This document shows, in pieces, positions 62,940 to 64,000 of a stretch of 64,000 nt of DNA. The stretch comes from Prunella strophiata (taxonomy: Eukaryota; Chordata; Aves; Passeriformes; Prunellidae), in assembly GCA_036583965.1 (NCBI GenBank), contig JAZBQD010000021.1, positions 16,916,266 to 16,980,265 of the forward strand, read 5' to 3'. Within the stretch, counting starts at the first letter, position 1, and each line of letters opens with the position of its first letter. The notes under the pieces are model-generated. The model worked only from the letters and a program-made list of their open reading frames with translations. It did no database searches and had not been told where the DNA came from. The translations under genes were made by a program, and so were the position numbers.

Positions 62940-63195
62940 CTCTCATGATCACAGAACTTAGGCTGAAGAGCTTGAGCTCATTGTCCTGCCTCAAGGCATG
63001 TTCATGTGCCATGAACAGCAGAGGTCCAGCTAACCTGTCCTCAAAAGACTTCCCATGATGAAGAATCCAGTGTCTCCTCAGGCAATCTACTCCAGAGCTT
63101 CAATTGCCTTATTTTTACAAAAGTTCTCCCAAAGTCCAGCTTGAACACTCCTTGCTGCAACTAAAGCTCAAATACCTTTTTGTCATATCCACCAA
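62940..63195 (-). mobile_element. Old CR1-like fragment in MPHOSPH6 intron
   Basis: It is degraded, but the order of segments is that of a reversed CR1 3' end: 'GATCACAGAA' at 62,948, then 'CTCAGGCAATCTACTCCAGA' and 'CAAAAGTTCTCCCAAAGTCC', ending with 'CTTGCTGCAACTAAAGCTCA'. The divergence is much higher than in the other two CR1 pieces, so it is an older insertion. It lies wholly within the 1,558-bp intron between two MPHOSPH6 exons. Confidence 0.65.
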
Positions 63196-63863
63196 GAGTA
63201 ATGGAAAAGAGTTTATCAATGGCCTTATTCAGCTACAGTTAATTCCTTGGGTCCCAGCTTTTTCAAAATTATGTATGTTCTCCCTCAGTGGAATTTTTTT
63301 CTACTTCTGAAAGGATGAAACCCAAGCAATTTCAAAAGTAGTTCTCCTGCTATTTAAGGCACCTTTCTAAAGAGCAGGACACTTTTTTCCTTATTAGCTA
63401 AGCCTTCCTTTATTTTTACCATTATCTCTTCTATTTCAAAACCAGGATTTGAAGTGAGCTGGACATAAGAAGACAGAACCTTCCTGAATGGACTTAACCA
63501 TGTGACTGGAGCTGAATTTACTAACACAAGGTTTTAAACTTTGTTTTTAATGAAGGGAAAAAGCAGCAATGAATGAATTGGACCCTGACTGAAAGAAACT
63601 AATTGCATGCATCTAGAAGAATGTATGACTGAAAGAAACAACACACACAAGAATTGAAAGTAGGTCAAACTACACTAGGCAACCTCAAGAACAGCCCTAA
63701 AAATAAGTAATAAAAAAAACCCTGTAATGCCAGTCTCTCACTATTTTTGCTTCTGTTAACTGGTTATATATAATACTTATCTTACAGGAAAAAATATGAA
63801 TATGCTATTTCCATTTCAAAACAATCCAACGATGATAAGAAGTACAAAAGATTACAAGCTTAC

Positions 63864-63976
63864 TCTTTTTCCTTTAGATCTGGTACATCAAGATACCAGT
63901 GTTCTTCACTAATTATCTTCTTTTCTTCTTCTTCTAGTTGTTTTTTAGTTTGTGAATCCAAACCCCTTTGCATGAA
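63864..63976 (-). CDS. MPHOSPH6: MPHOSPH6 second coding exon (gene continues past right edge)
   Basis: A 113-bp minus-strand exon lies between acceptor TCTTTGTAG (63,977-63,985) and donor GA|GTAAGC. It encodes FMQRGLDSQTKKQLEEEEKK and then IISEEHWYLDVPDLKEK, nearly identical to the human MPHOSPH6 segment after its first few residues. The Lys/Glu-rich part is predicted helical. The first coding exon (family start about 17 residues upstream) and the promoter are outside the window. Confidence 0.96.
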
Positions 63977-64000
63977 CTACAAAGAAAGACACAAACACAC

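Noticed and set aside
1..64000. CRISPR arrays, operons, integrases, rRNA or tRNA genes
   Set aside because: None seen. The intron structure, CR1 elements and gene content show vertebrate nuclear DNA.

Overview
The window looks like bird nuclear DNA, probably from a songbird. It carries several 3'-end fragments of CR1 retrotransposons, small endogenous-retrovirus LTRs, AT-rich microsatellites, long gene-poor stretches and short exons with GT-AG introns. The protein-coding content is a cluster of four arylamine N-acetyltransferase (NAT) genes on the + strand, followed at the right edge by the 3' part of MPHOSPH6 on the - strand. No bacterial or viral gene system is visible.

Layout. Positions 1-31,410 contain no gene I can recognise. 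This stretch holds a CR1 fragment (about 5.0 kb), an old diverged 109-bp-period tandem repeat (7.0 kb), short microsatellites, an A/C-only tract (16.5 kb), a probable solo LTR (26.8 kb) and a 1.14-kb array of AT pentamers (29.6-30.7 kb). Positions 31,411-46,070 are a direct tandem duplication of a unit of about 7.3 kb. Each unit carries a candidate untranslated leader exon, one NAT coding exon and a long 3' flank. Unit A carries NAT copy A (frameshifted near its start). Unit B carries NAT copy B (intact, 287 residues). A 639-bp solo LTR sits only in unit B, and a 539-bp stretch is present only in unit A. Positions 46,071-54,300 carry two older copies: NAT copy C (frameshifted after residue 173) and NAT copy D (intact, 290 residues). 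Positions 60,587-63,976 carry the last four coding exons of MPHOSPH6; its first exon lies past the right edge.

How it fits together. The cluster shows gene birth and loss in a xenobiotic-metabolism family: four copies, two with intact reading frames and two broken by single frame changes. All four keep the Cys68-His107-Asp122 catalytic triad at the numbering used for human NATs. The most striking signal is that the coding exons of copies A and B differ about five times more than the DNA around them (about 7% against about 1.4%, counted by eye). The excess divergence starts at the frameshift site of copy A and stops at the stop codon. This points to gene conversion from another NAT, or to diversifying selection. 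MPHOSPH6 is an unrelated neighbour (nuclear exosome cofactor) that anchors the locus.
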